Source: Paraburkholderia silvatlantica (lineage in GTDB: Bacteria > Pseudomonadota > Gammaproteobacteria > Burkholderiales > Burkholderiaceae). From it: DNA of 64,000 bases. A program made the translations under genes and the position numbers. The notes beneath the pieces were generated by a model. That model searched no databases and was not told where the DNA came from. It saw nothing but the letters and a program-made list of their open reading frames with translations. The stretch covers positions 1 to 64,000 of the forward strand of contig NZ_QEOL01000015.1 in the NCBI RefSeq assembly GCF_003096715.1. Reading direction: 5' to 3'. Positions within the stretch are counted from its first letter, which is position 1, and each line of letters starts with the position of its first letter. Shown here in pieces: positions 8,999 through 17,970 of this stretch.

Positions 8999-10339
8999 GT
9001 GCAGGTGACACGAATAGAAGTGCCGGATATCGGCGATTACAAGAACATTCCGGTAATCGAAGTTATGGTGGAAGTAGGACAACGGGTCGAACAGGAGCAG
9101 TCGCTCGTCATGCTCGAGTCGGACAAGGCGACGATGGATGTGCCCAGCCCGACCGCTGGCGTGATCAAGGAACTGAAGGTCGCGGTTGGCGACACGGTGT
9201 CGGAAGGTGCGCTGATCGCGCTGATCGAAAGCGATGGGGAGCGGCATGATGAGGCGGTGCCGGTGCCTGCCGCCGCCGCCGCTGCGCACGATCTCCCGCG
9301 GCCGGAAGCGGATGTCACGACAGTGCCAACGCAAGTGCCCGCGCCCACGCCCGAACCGAATTCCGCGCCTGCGCCATTGCATCGCGCCCCGGCGCGCGAA
9401 GGCGAGCCGCGTCGCGAGAGCCATGCGTCGCCGTCGGTGCGCAAGTTCGCGCGAGAACTGGGCGTCGAGATATCGCGCGTGCACGGCACCGGTCCGAAGC
9501 AGCGCGTTACATCGGAAGACGTTACTGCGTTCGTCAGGAACGCGATGGCGACATCGTCCGGCACGCCAACAGTCTCAACGCCGCCTGTCGCGGCGAACGG
9601 AGCAGAGTTGGGTCTATTGCCGTGGCCGAAGGTCGATTTCGCGAAGTTTGGTCCCGTCGACTCGCAGCCGCTGTCGCGCATCAAGAAGATATCGGGCGCG
9701 AACCTGCATCGCAACTGGGTGATGATCCCGCACGTCACGAACAACGACGAAGCAGACATCACCGAGCTCGAAGCGCTGCGCGTGCAGCTGAACAAGGAAC
9801 ACGAGAAGGCGGGTCTGAAGTTCACGATGCTCGCGTTCTTGATCAAGGCGGTCGTCGCTGCGCTGAAGAAATTCCCGACGTTCAATGCGAGCCTCGACGG
9901 TGACAACCTCGTGTTCAAGCAGTACTACCACATTGGTTTCGCCGCCGATACGCCGAACGGGCTCGTCGTGCCCGTCATTCGCGATGCGGACAAGAAGGGT
10001 CTCGTCGATATCGCTAAGGAAATCGCAGAGCTGTCGAAAGCCGCACGCGACGGTAAGCTCAAGCCCGATCAGATGCAGGGTGGCTGCTTCTCGATCTCGT
10101 CGCTCGGCGGTGTTGGCGGCACGCATTTCACGCCGCTCATCAATGCGCCAGAAGTGGCGATCCTCGGCGTGTCGCGCAGCGCGATGAAACCAGTGTGGGA
10201 CGGCAAGCAGTTCGTGCCGCGACTCATCCTCCCGCTCTCACTGTCATTCGATCACCGCGCCGTGGATGGCGCGGAAGCCGCGCGGTTCAATGCGTATCTC
10301 GGCGCGGTGCTTGGCGATTTTCGTCGCATCGTTCTTTGA
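8999..10339 (+). CDS. aceF: Pyruvate dehydrogenase E2, dihydrolipoyl acetyltransferase
   Basis: The acetyl-transferring core of the pyruvate dehydrogenase complex, 446 residues. One N-terminal lipoyl domain has the lipoylated Lys in ESDKATMDVPSP. An Ala/Pro-rich linker follows, then a peripheral subunit-binding domain (SPSVRKFARELGVEISRVHG), then the catalytic domain ending in FDHRAVDGAEAARF with its His and Asp. A GTG at 8999 is chosen as start because GGAGA lies five bases before it and the lipoyl domain begins there; an in-frame TTG exists at 8972. Many Burkholderia AceF proteins have two or more lipoyl domains, so the single one is worth noting. Confidence 0.92.
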   Translation: MQVTRIEVPDIGDYKNIPVIEVMVEVGQRVEQEQSLVMLESDKATMDVPSPTAGVIKELKVAVGDTVSEGALIALIESDGERHDEAVPVPAAAAAAHDLPRPEADVTTVPTQVPAPTPEPNSAPAPLHRAPAREGEPRRESHASPSVRKFARELGVEISRVHGTGPKQRVTSEDVTAFVRNAMATSSGTPTVSTPPVAANGAELGLLPWPKVDFAKFGPVDSQPLSRIKKISGANLHRNWVMIPHVTNNDEADITELEALRVQLNKEHEKAGLKFTMLAFLIKAVVAALKKFPTFNASLDGDNLVFKQYYHIGFAADTPNGLVVPVIRDADKKGLVDIAKEIAELSKAARDGKLKPDQMQGGCFSISSLGGVGGTHFTPLINAPEVAILGVSRSAMKPVWDGKQFVPRLILPLSLSFDHRAVDGAEAARFNAYLGAVLGDFRRIVL

Positions 10340-10429
10340 TGGGCAGAGGGGCTCGCAGGGGCGTGGTTTTTTGTCGGTCCGCATCCCCTTTCGTTGAACC
10401 TGTTGCGATTACGGTCTATTAGCGTCGCC

Positions 10430-10580
10430 CCTGCGCGGGGCGGCGGTCACTTTTCTTTGTCTTCCAAAGAAAAGTAACCCAAAGAATGGCGCGTCCTTGG
10501 GCGGACGGCAAAGGGGGGGCTGCCCAAGTTCGCGTTCTCTTGTCAGGCCGCAGTCCAGGTTCATACGCGAGTTTCCCATC
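10430..10580. repeat. Intergenic repeat with perfect hairpin between aceF and lpdA
   Basis: The core ACTTTTCTTTG (10449-10459) and CAAAGAAAAGT (10465-10475) form a perfect 11-bp stem with a TCTTC loop. It is embedded in a GC-rich block continuing to about 10580. Sequences of this form recur between genes in Burkholderia genomes (family knowledge). Its place here splits aceF from lpdA by 275 bases, so it may terminate or attenuate transcription within the operon. Confidence 0.6.
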
Positions 10581-10614
10581 CCTCTCTCAGTAGCCAAACA
10601 ACAAGGGGACGTAC

Positions 10615-12360
10615 ATGAGTCTCATCGAAATCAAAGTGCCGGATATCGGCGATTACAAAGAAGTCCCCGTCATCGAAATCGCCGTGAAAATCGGTGATCG
10701 CGTCGAGAAAGAGCAATCCCTGATTACGCTCGAATCCGACAAGGCGACCATGGATGTACCAAGCCCAATCTCCGGCATCGTCAAGGCATTGAGCGTCCAG
10801 GTTGGCGATATCGTGTCCGAAGGCACGTCGATCGCGCTTCTTGAAGACGTTCGCGAACTGCCTGCCACGAGTTCGTTGGCGGTCGCTCCGGTCCTGCCAC
10901 CGGAAAATGCATCAGCCACGCCCCAAGGCGGCAGCTTCTCCGGTAACGCCGATATCGAATACGACATGCTCGTGCTCGGCGCCGGCCCCGGCGGCTACTC
11001 GGCCGCGTTTCGCGCCGCCGACCTCGGCATGAAGACCGTCCTCATCGAACGCTACTCGACGCTCGGCGGCGTCTGCCTGAACGTCGGCTGCATCCCGTCG
11101 AAAGCGCTGCTGCATACGTCGCTCGTCGTCGAAGAAGCCGCGGCGCTCGCGGCGCACGGCATCTCGTTCGGCAAGCCGGAAGTCGACCTCGACAAGCTGC
11201 GCGACTTCAAGAGCGGCGTCGTCAAGAAACTGACGACGGGCCTCGCCGGCATGGCGAAAGCGCGCAAGGTCGAAGTCGTCACGGGCGTCGGCGCATTCGT
11301 CGATCCGTATCACATGGAAGTGCAGGGCGAAAACGGCAAGAAGGTCGTCAGGTTCAAGCAGGCGATCATCGCCGCAGGCTCGCAGGCCGTGAAACTGCCG
11401 TTCATGCCTGAAGACCCGCGCGTCGTCGACTCGACGGGCGCGCTCGAACTGCGCCATCTGCCGAAGCGCATGCTCGTGATCGGCGGCGGCATCATCGGCC
11501 TCGAAATGGCGACGGTGTACGCGACGCTCGGCGCCGAGATCGATGTCGTGGAAATGATGGACGGCCTGATGATGGGTGCGGACCGCGATCTCGTGAAGGT
11601 CTGGGAAAAATACAACGCGAAGCGCTTCGGCAACGTGATGCTGAAGACCAAGACGGTTGGCGCGGAAGCGAAGGAAGACGGCATCTACGTGAAGTTCGAG
11701 GGCGAGAAGGCGCCGGCGGAAGCGCAGCGCTACGACCTCGTGCTGGTCGCGGTGGGCCGCAGCCCGAACGGCAAGAAGATCGGCGCCGACAAGGCAGGCG
11801 TCGCGGTCACCGACCGCGGCTTCATCGACGTCGACAAGCAGATGCGCACGAACGTCCCGCACATCTTCGCGATCGGCGACGTCGTCGGTCAGCCGATGCT
11901 CGCGCACAAGGCAGTGCATGAAGGCCACGTCGCAGCGGAAGCCGCACACGGCGAGAAGGCATACTTCGACGCGCTGCAGATCCCGTCGGTGGCCTACACC
12001 GATCCGGAAGTGGCGTGGGCCGGCAAGACGGAAGACCAGTGCAAGGCCGAAGGCATCAAGTACGGCAAGGCCGTGTTCCCGTGGGCCGCATCGGGCCGCG
12101 CGATCGCGAACGGCCGTGACGAAGGCTTCACGAAGCTGATCTTCGACGAGGAAACCCATCGCGTGATCGGCGGCGCCATCGTCGGCCTGAACGCGGGCGA
12201 CCTGATCAGCGAAGTGTGCCTCGCCGTCGAGATGGGCGCGGACGCGGAAGACATCGGCAAGACGATCCATCCGCACCCGACGCTCGGCGAATCGATCGGC
12301 ATGGCCGCCGAGCTGTACGAAGGCGTCTGTACGGACCTGCCGCCGCCCAGAAAGGCCTGA
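10615..12360 (+). CDS. lpdA: Dihydrolipoyl dehydrogenase (E3) with N-terminal lipoyl domain
   Basis: Reoxidises dihydrolipoamide of E2 with NAD+, completing the pyruvate dehydrogenase complex; 581 residues. A lipoyl domain (ESDKATMDVPSP, about residues 1-78) and a linker precede the flavoprotein part. The FAD motif GAGPGGYSAAFRAADLG lies near residue 122, the redox disulfide in GGVCLNVGCIPSK, the NAD motif GGGIIGLEMA, and the active-site HPHPTLGES near the C-terminus. The fused lipoyl domain is typical of beta-proteobacteria. By eye, codon use is almost wholly G/C-ending, stricter than in aceE upstream, which fits high expression or a different history. Confidence 0.95.
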   Translation: MSLIEIKVPDIGDYKEVPVIEIAVKIGDRVEKEQSLITLESDKATMDVPSPISGIVKALSVQVGDIVSEGTSIALLEDVRELPATSSLAVAPVLPPENASATPQGGSFSGNADIEYDMLVLGAGPGGYSAAFRAADLGMKTVLIERYSTLGGVCLNVGCIPSKALLHTSLVVEEAAALAAHGISFGKPEVDLDKLRDFKSGVVKKLTTGLAGMAKARKVEVVTGVGAFVDPYHMEVQGENGKKVVRFKQAIIAAGSQAVKLPFMPEDPRVVDSTGALELRHLPKRMLVIGGGIIGLEMATVYATLGAEIDVVEMMDGLMMGADRDLVKVWEKYNAKRFGNVMLKTKTVGAEAKEDGIYVKFEGEKAPAEAQRYDLVLVAVGRSPNGKKIGADKAGVAVTDRGFIDVDKQMRTNVPHIFAIGDVVGQPMLAHKAVHEGHVAAEAAHGEKAYFDALQIPSVAYTDPEVAWAGKTEDQCKAEGIKYGKAVFPWAASGRAIANGRDEGFTKLIFDEETHRVIGGAIVGLNAGDLISEVCLAVEMGADAEDIGKTIHPHPTLGESIGMAAELYEGVCTDLPPPRKA

Positions 12361-12395
12361 TCGTCATCTCGGCTTACGTGTCGTAAGTATGACGA
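12361..12395 (+). terminator. Possible hairpin terminator after lpdA
   Basis: TCGTCAT (12361-12367) pairs with ATGACGA (12389-12395), and CTTAC with GTAAG inside them. No run of T follows, so an intrinsic terminator is only a possibility; the stem starts right at the stop codon. Confidence 0.35.
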
Positions 12396-12606
12396 ATTGC
12401 GGGTTTTCCCGAGCGGGCGTGAGAATGGCTGTTTTTGGTGATAACTCGACTTTTTATCGGAATTTTCCACGGAGTCGGCTGGCATAAACTCGTTCATCAG
12501 GTGATGTTGTTCGAATGCGCGCTGGAGCGGAAATCGATGTTCCGCTCGACAACGAGCGTTCGAACCTCAGGGCACCGGAGCCTTAGGCAATGAGGAGACC
12601 CAGGCC

Positions 12607-13116
12607 ATGAACGTTGCGCTGGACAGAATAGACCTTAGCATCCTGAGTGAACTTCAGGAGGACTCAAGTTTGACGAATCTCGAACTGGCGGCTCGAGTCA
12701 ACCTGTCGCCGTCTCCCTGTCTCGTCAGAGTCAGGAATCTCGAGCGTCTCGGTGTAATCAGCCGGCGCGTCGCGGTGCTCAATGCGTCCCTGCTCGGCCT
12801 GGGCGTGATGGCCATCGTCGAGATCAGTCTGGAGCGGCAGGGCATGCAGGCGCGGGAGAATTTCGCCGATACGGTGAGAGGCATCACCGAAGTCATGGAC
12901 TGTTTCATGATGACCGGACAAACCGACTATCTGCTGCGGGTGGTGGCGAGGGATCTCGTCGAACTGGAACACATCATCACGCACAAGCTGACGTCGCTTC
13001 CCGGCGTGGCCAGCGTTCGCTCGAACGTCGTGCTCAAACGGCTTGCCAACAAGACGACGTTGCCTATCGACAAGACACGGCCTATCCAGATTCACGGCAT
13101 GGCGCAGGCGTCGTGA
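12607..13116 (+). CDS. Lrp/AsnC family transcriptional regulator
   Basis: A 169-residue feast/famine regulator. The N-terminal HTH (residues about 5-60) contains LDRIDLSILSELQEDSSLTN and a recognition segment with LSPSPCLVRVRNLERLGVI. The C-terminal RAM ligand-binding domain covers about 70-150 and contains VMDCFMMTGQTDYLLRVVA. It starts at an ATG with GGAG upstream, and the ribB-type gene begins only 22 bases after its stop, so the two are probably co-transcribed. Such proteins usually sense amino or organic acids; the ligand is unknown. Confidence 0.9.
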   Translation: MNVALDRIDLSILSELQEDSSLTNLELAARVNLSPSPCLVRVRNLERLGVISRRVAVLNASLLGLGVMAIVEISLERQGMQARENFADTVRGITEVMDCFMMTGQTDYLLRVVARDLVELEHIITHKLTSLPGVASVRSNVVLKRLANKTTLPIDKTRPIQIHGMAQAS

Positions 13117-13138
13117 TCACATCGCTCGAGGTGGTTTC

Positions 13139-14281
13139 ATGAGTAACGCAACATCGATCCGCCAGCCGGTGGATTCGCGCGCCGACATCGCGACGGCGTC
13201 GGACATTATCGAAGAAGCACGCGCCGGCCGCATGTTCATTCTGGTCGACGACGAGGATCGCGAGAACGAAGGCGACCTTATCATTCCTGCGCAATTCGCC
13301 ACGCCCGATGCCGTCAACTTCATGGCGACGCATGCGCGTGGCTTGATCTGCCTCGCGATGACACGCGCGCGCTGCGAATCGCTGGGCCTGCATCTGATGA
13401 GCCGGATCAACGGCTCGCGGCACGAGACGGCCTTCACGGTGTCGATCGAGGCGCGTGACGGTGTGAGCACGGGCATCTCGGCGGCCGACCGTTCCCGCAC
13501 GATTTCGCTTGCGATCAATCCGGAAACGGGGCGCGACGAGCTCGTGTCCCCCGGGCATGTGTTTCCGCTCATGGCGCGCGACGGCGGCACGCTCGTGCGC
13601 GCAGGGCACACGGAGGCCGCGGTAGATATCGCCCGTCTGGCCGGGCTCGCGCCGGCCGGTGCGATCTGCGAAATCATGCACGACGACGGCACCATGGCGA
13701 GGCTGCCGGACCTCATCGCCTTTTCACGGCGACACAAGCTGAAGCTGGGCACGATCGCCGATCTCATCGCGTATCGCCGACGAACGGAAAGGCTCGTGGA
13801 GGCCGTCGAACACGGCAGCTTTACCGAGCCGAATGGAAGACATTGGCGGATCGTCGTCTACCGGAACCGGATCGATCAGGTCGAGCATATTGCGTTCGTC
13901 ATGGGCGATCTTCGAGGCGCTGACCCCGTGCTCGTGCGCATGCATGCGATGGACACCATGAACGACGTCATGGGCGGTCACCACCTCGCTTCTCTACGCG
14001 GCGCCGCGCGATTGCTGGCGGACGAGAACCGCGGCGTGATCGTGGTGATCCGCGAGTCGCGTGCCACGGCCGTGTCGGAACGTGTGCGTTCGATGATGCA
14101 TCCCAAGCCTGCCGAGCCGGAACTGCGTGACTACGGAATCGGCGCGCAAATCCTCACCGAACTCGGCGTGAAGAACATGATCCTGCTCTCCAATCACGAA
14201 CGAGCGATCGTGGGCCTGGAGGGCTACGGTTTGAACGTGGTAGAGCAGAGAAAAATAGAGCGTATCCACGACTATCAGTAA
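13139..14281 (+). CDS. ribB: 3,4-dihydroxy-2-butanone-4-phosphate synthase with degenerate GTP cyclohydrolase II-like domain
   Basis: The N-terminal domain (about residues 15-215) makes the riboflavin precursor dihydroxybutanone phosphate from ribulose 5-phosphate. The acidic DDEDRENEGDL motif and the HTEAAVDIARLAGL stretch with its catalytic His and the later Glu are present. The C-terminal 160 residues align with GTP cyclohydrolase II, but the zinc cysteines (normally C..GD.FGS.RCDC) are absent: the corresponding stretch reads MHAMDTMNDVMGGHH. This is the RibB-X type, active only as synthase. No FMN riboswitch can fit in the 22-base gap after the Lrp gene. A flavin-dependent monooxygenase and flavin reductase lie downstream, so dedicated flavin supply is a plausible role. 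Confidence 0.88.
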   Translation: MSNATSIRQPVDSRADIATASDIIEEARAGRMFILVDDEDRENEGDLIIPAQFATPDAVNFMATHARGLICLAMTRARCESLGLHLMSRINGSRHETAFTVSIEARDGVSTGISAADRSRTISLAINPETGRDELVSPGHVFPLMARDGGTLVRAGHTEAAVDIARLAGLAPAGAICEIMHDDGTMARLPDLIAFSRRHKLKLGTIADLIAYRRRTERLVEAVEHGSFTEPNGRHWRIVVYRNRIDQVEHIAFVMGDLRGADPVLVRMHAMDTMNDVMGGHHLASLRGAARLLADENRGVIVVIRESRATAVSERVRSMMHPKPAEPELRDYGIGAQILTELGVKNMILLSNHERAIVGLEGYGLNVVEQRKIERIHDYQ

Positions 14282-14419
14282 GTTTGACGCCTTTCAGCCG
14301 CGCCCCGTGCCGATGAAGAGATCGGGTGCTCTCGTTCGAGTCACGGTGGCCTCGTTCCGAATGAAGTCGTGCCGCTCGTTTCAGAGCGTTTCGTGACCAT
14401 AAAAGCAACTGGAGGAGAG

Positions 14420-14491
14420 ATGAGACACGCAGAAAACCTGGGCATCTTCGGCGAGCGCGCGAGCGCCATAGCCATGGGGCGGCCCGCATGA
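14420..14491 (+). CDS. Possible 23-codon leader peptide before the acyl-CoA synthetase
   Basis: An ATG at 14420 directly follows a strong Shine-Dalgarno (CTGGAGGAGAG). The frame encodes 23 residues (MRHAENLGIFGERASAIAMG, then RPA) and its stop codon overlaps the ATG at 14488 of the acyl-CoA synthetase. The overlap would allow translational coupling. No similarity is recognised; it may equally be the relic of a displaced start. Confidence 0.3.
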   Translation: MRHAENLGIFGERASAIAMGRPA

Positions 14492-16126
14492 AAACAACGG
14501 CAGACAATCCCCTGTACGATCGGACTCGAGCGCGACCCTGCGAACTTCGTCGCTTTGTCGCCGCTGACGTTTCTCGAACGCGCCGCATCTGTCTGGCCGG
14601 AGCGCACGGCCATCGTGCATGGCGCGATTCGCCGCGATTGGGCCGAAACGTATCGACGTTGCCGGCTACTCGCCGGTGCGCTGCTTGGGCGCGGCATCGG
14701 CAACGGCGATACGGTGGCGATGATCGCGGCCAATACGCCGGAACTGTTCGAGGCGCACTTCGGTGTACCGCTTTGCGGCGCGGTACTGAACACCATCAAC
14801 ACGCGGCTCGATGCCGATACGATCGCGTTCATTCTCGACCACGGCAACGCGAAGCTGCTGATCACCGACCGCGAATTCTCGCCGACAGTGAAGAAAGCGC
14901 TGGCGCGTCTTGGCCGCGTCATTCAGGTGATCGACATTGACGATCCGCAGTTTGGAGAGGGCGATCTGCTCGGCGAAAAAGACTACGAAGCGTTGCTGCA
15001 GGAGGCCGAGCACACGGAATTCTCTGTCGCGATGCCTGAAGACGAATGGCAAGCCATTGCGCTGAACTACACGTCGGGCACGACGGGCAATCCAAAAGGC
15101 GTGGTGTATCACCATCACGGCGCATATCTGAACGCCGTGTCGAATGCACTATCGTGGCATCTGGACGAGCACACGACATATTTGTGGACCTTGCCGATGT
15201 TTCATTGCAATGGCTGGTGCTTTCCCTGGACCATGGCGTTGGTGGCCGGCACCAGTGTCTTTCTGCGCCATACGCGGGCCGAGCGGATACTCGATGCCAT
15301 CCGCACCGAGGCGGTTACGCATTTCTGTGGCGCGTCCGTGGTGTTGAACATGATCAACAACGCCGCGCCGGAGCTGAAAGCGGGCATTCGTCACGGCGTC
15401 AAGGTCATGACCGGCGGTGCGCCGCCGCCTGCTGCGGTGATCGCCGGCATGGAACGCATCGGCTGGGACGTGACGCATGCCTATGGGCTGACCGAATCTT
15501 ACGGGCTGGCCGTGCAATGCGTGTGGCGCGAGTCGTGGAATGCGCTCGATCTCGATGCGAAAGCGCGACTCAAGGCTCGCCAGGGTGTACGCGGCCCGGT
15601 TCTCGACGCGATGATGGTGGTACACCCGGATACGCTGGAGCCCGTTCCACAGGATGGGCAGACGCTCGGCGAGGTCTTTCTGCGCGGTAACAACGTGATG
15701 AAGGGCTACCTGAAGAATCCGGGCGCCACGGTCGACGCATTTGCCGGCGGGTGGTTTCATACGGGCGATCTCGGGGTTTGGCATTCCGATGGCTACCTGG
15801 AAATCAAGGATCGCTCGAAGGACATCATCATCTCGGGAGGCGAAAACATTTCGTCGATCGAGATCGAGGACATGCTGTATTCCCATCCCGCTGTTCTGGA
15901 GGCGGCAATCGTCGCGCGTCCGGACGACAAGTGGGGCGAGACACCTTGCGCGTTCATCACGCTCAAGGACGATTCGGTCGTGACCGAAGTGGACATCATC
16001 GCGTTTTGCCGCGAGCGGCTGGTACATTTCAAGGTGCCCAAGACCATCGTCTTCACGCCACTGCCGAAGACATCGACCGGCAAGATCCAGAAATTCATCT
16101 TGCGGGAGCGAGCGCGCGAGCTGTGA
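14488..16126 (+). pseudogene. Acyl-CoA synthetase (AMP-binding), frameshifted near the N-terminus
   Basis: ANL-superfamily ligase activating a carboxylic acid to its CoA thioester via the adenylate. The P-loop is LNYTSGTTGNPKGVVY; the A5 motif lies in HAYGLTESYGL, A7 in WFHTGDL, A8 in IKDRSKDIIISGGENISS, and the catalytic Lys in PKTSTGKIQKF. The natural N-terminus MKTTADNPLYD starts at 14488, but an extra C at 14521 shifts the frame: the expected continuation GLERDPANFVALSPLTF is read one frame over. From 14522 to 16126 the gene is intact. The only in-frame start left is a TTG at 14555, which loses about 22 residues. It is either a recent inactivating mutation, a sequence error, or a gene that starts late. 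Confidence 0.85.
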
Positions 16127-16163
16127 AAGACGCGGCGGTGTAGCGCCAGCCGCCGCGTTTCGA

Positions 16164-17012
16164 TCAACGCGAGGAAGCGTCCTTGTTGTCCACTCGAAAT
16201 TTGCCGGGACTTTGTCCCATTGTCTTCTTGAACATGGTGATGAACGAATTGGGACCTTCATAGCCGAGTTCGAGCGCGACGGCGTGAACCGACGCTCCCG
16301 CCGACAATCGCTGAAGCGCAATGATGATATGCAGACGCTCGCGCCAGCGCCCGAACGTCATGCCGGTTTCGCTGCGCACCAACCGCGCGAGCGTACGCTC
16401 GCTCATCGCATATCGGCGCCCCCATTCCGCGATCGTGCTGCGGTCGGCGGGATTGTCGAGCAACGCCGAAGCGATCTGTTGGAGCCGCGGATTGTCGGAG
16501 ATCGGGAGAAAGACGTCGTCGGGCGCCAGTTGCGCGAGCTGATCCAGCAACACTCTTGCGAGCCGACCCACCGGGCCGTCCTTCGGATAGTCGGGTGGAA
16601 ATCTGGCCAGAGAACGGATCAGCTCGCGGATGAGCGGCGTGATCGTGAAGCTGCGGCAGTCGGTCGGCAGGCCGGCTTCGTCCGGTGCAATGAAGATGAC
16701 GTATAGCTTCGCGAAGTCGGAAGCATGATTGCTGTGAGGAACGCCGCCCGGAATCCACACCGCGCCGTTGGGCGGGACGATCCACCATCCGCTCGGCGAT
16801 CGGCACATGACCGACCCGCTCAACGCGACGACCATTTGCCCCTTGCGATGAACGTGCATCGGCAGCTCATCCTCTTTTCCACTCGTCTCCAGCAGGACGG
16901 AAATGACCGGCAAATCGACGGAATCCGGATCGAACGGCTGATAGTTGATCTTCACGTCGTCTGTCATGGCTGGCGAAGCGGACATACGGATTTCAGGCGT
17001 TTCGGGTTCCAC
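16164..17012 (-). CDS. AraC family transcriptional regulator with N-terminal cupin
   Basis: A 282-residue paralogue of the AraC protein at 4924. The cupin part shows MHVHRKGQMVVALSG and WWIVPPN..VWIPGGVPHSNHA; the C-terminal double HTH shows AEWGRRYAMSERTLARL and FITMFKKTMGQSPGKFR. It is divergent from the crotonase at 17204 with a 190-base gap, the classical place for a regulator of that operon. The start is uncertain: GTG at 17012 gives the longest protein, an ATG at 16985 is also possible. Confidence 0.88.
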   Translation of the reverse strand: MEPETPEIRMSASPAMTDDVKINYQPFDPDSVDLPVISVLLETSGKEDELPMHVHRKGQMVVALSGSVMCRSPSGWWIVPPNGAVWIPGGVPHSNHASDFAKLYVIFIAPDEAGLPTDCRSFTITPLIRELIRSLARFPPDYPKDGPVGRLARVLLDQLAQLAPDDVFLPISDNPRLQQIASALLDNPADRSTIAEWGRRYAMSERTLARLVRSETGMTFGRWRERLHIIIALQRLSAGASVHAVALELGYEGPNSFITMFKKTMGQSPGKFRVDNKDASSR

Positions 17013-17203
17013 GGTTCACTCGCTTTCTGCGCGTGCGCGGCCTCGGTGAGTTCATGAGTCGCCGCCCTCAGCGCAACATTCGGTGGGCCATCTGAGTGAC
17101 GCGATTTTAATCCGCCGAATCAACGATGGCGCCGGCAAATCAAAATTAAATTTGGCCCCGCTGCATCTACACTGACCCAATCAAAAATGACGAGGCATCA
17201 GGT

Positions 17204-17968
17204 ATGAAAACCGACGAACTGATTTGCACACACATCGATGCGGACCTCGTGCAGCTGACGATAGACCGGCCGCCGGCGAACGCGCTGAGCGAACCGCTCA
17301 TCACTGCATTGATTTCGATCTTCAGCGACTTCGCGCAACAAAGCGTGCCACCGTGCATCGTGCTCACCGGGGCGGGAGAGAAGTTCTTTTGTGCCGGCGG
17401 CGATATCAATGAAGTGGCGGACCATGAACTCGCGCTGTCGCGCATGGAAGCGTTCCACGCGTTCCTGGAGCAACTCGAGCAGTATCCGAGCCCGCTCGTG
17501 TGCGCGGTCAACGGCTACGCGGTGGGTGCGGGATTCGAAATGGTGCTGCATGCCGATTACGTCGTCGCGTCCGCTGATTCCCGGCTGGGATTTCCCGAGA
17601 TCAATCACGGCTTGTTGCCCGCGGCAAAAGGCATGCGCCACGCAGCGACGCTGCTCGGTCAACGTGCCGCGCGTTCGCTGCTGTTTTCAGGCGAACTGAT
17701 CACTGCCGGCGATGCGCTCGCTATGGGCGCGGTGGACGCGATATCCACGCGTGACGAAGTGCTGCGAGACGCGCTTGCGGAATGCCGCGCGCTTTGCAGC
17801 AAGGAGCGGCAACTCTTCGCCGCCATCAAGAGAACGCTGCGCGAGAGCTCACGGATGAACGATGCAGCGCTGCTGCAGATGACGCTCGATGACCTGCGTG
17901 GATATCTCGGCAACGCGAAGACCGCGGACGCAAGATGCCGATTTCTGACCCGCAACAAGAAGGGCTGA
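17204..17968 (+). CDS. Enoyl-CoA hydratase/isomerase (crotonase) family, catalytic Glu residues present
   Basis: A 254-residue crotonase-fold enzyme that probably hydrates an enoyl-CoA intermediate. The oxyanion-hole motif GEKFFCAGGDINE lies near residue 60, and NGYAVGAGFEMVLHADYV then SRLGFPEINHGLLP carry the two Glu residues used by true hydratases. The following gene (creatininase-like) begins within three bases of its stop, so the two are co-translated. It is the first gene on the plus strand after the divergent AraC regulator and probably the head of the operon running to 22894. Confidence 0.88.
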   Translation: MKTDELICTHIDADLVQLTIDRPPANALSEPLITALISIFSDFAQQSVPPCIVLTGAGEKFFCAGGDINEVADHELALSRMEAFHAFLEQLEQYPSPLVCAVNGYAVGAGFEMVLHADYVVASADSRLGFPEINHGLLPAAKGMRHAATLLGQRAARSLLFSGELITAGDALAMGAVDAISTRDEVLRDALAECRALCSKERQLFAAIKRTLRESSRMNDAALLQMTLDDLRGYLGNAKTADARCRFLTRNKKG

Positions 17969-17970
17969 TC

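Noticed and set aside
13117..13138. FMN riboswitch before the ribB-type gene
   Set aside because: Only 22 bases separate it from the preceding gene, and no RFN-like conserved boxes are seen upstream in the Lrp gene or its leader.
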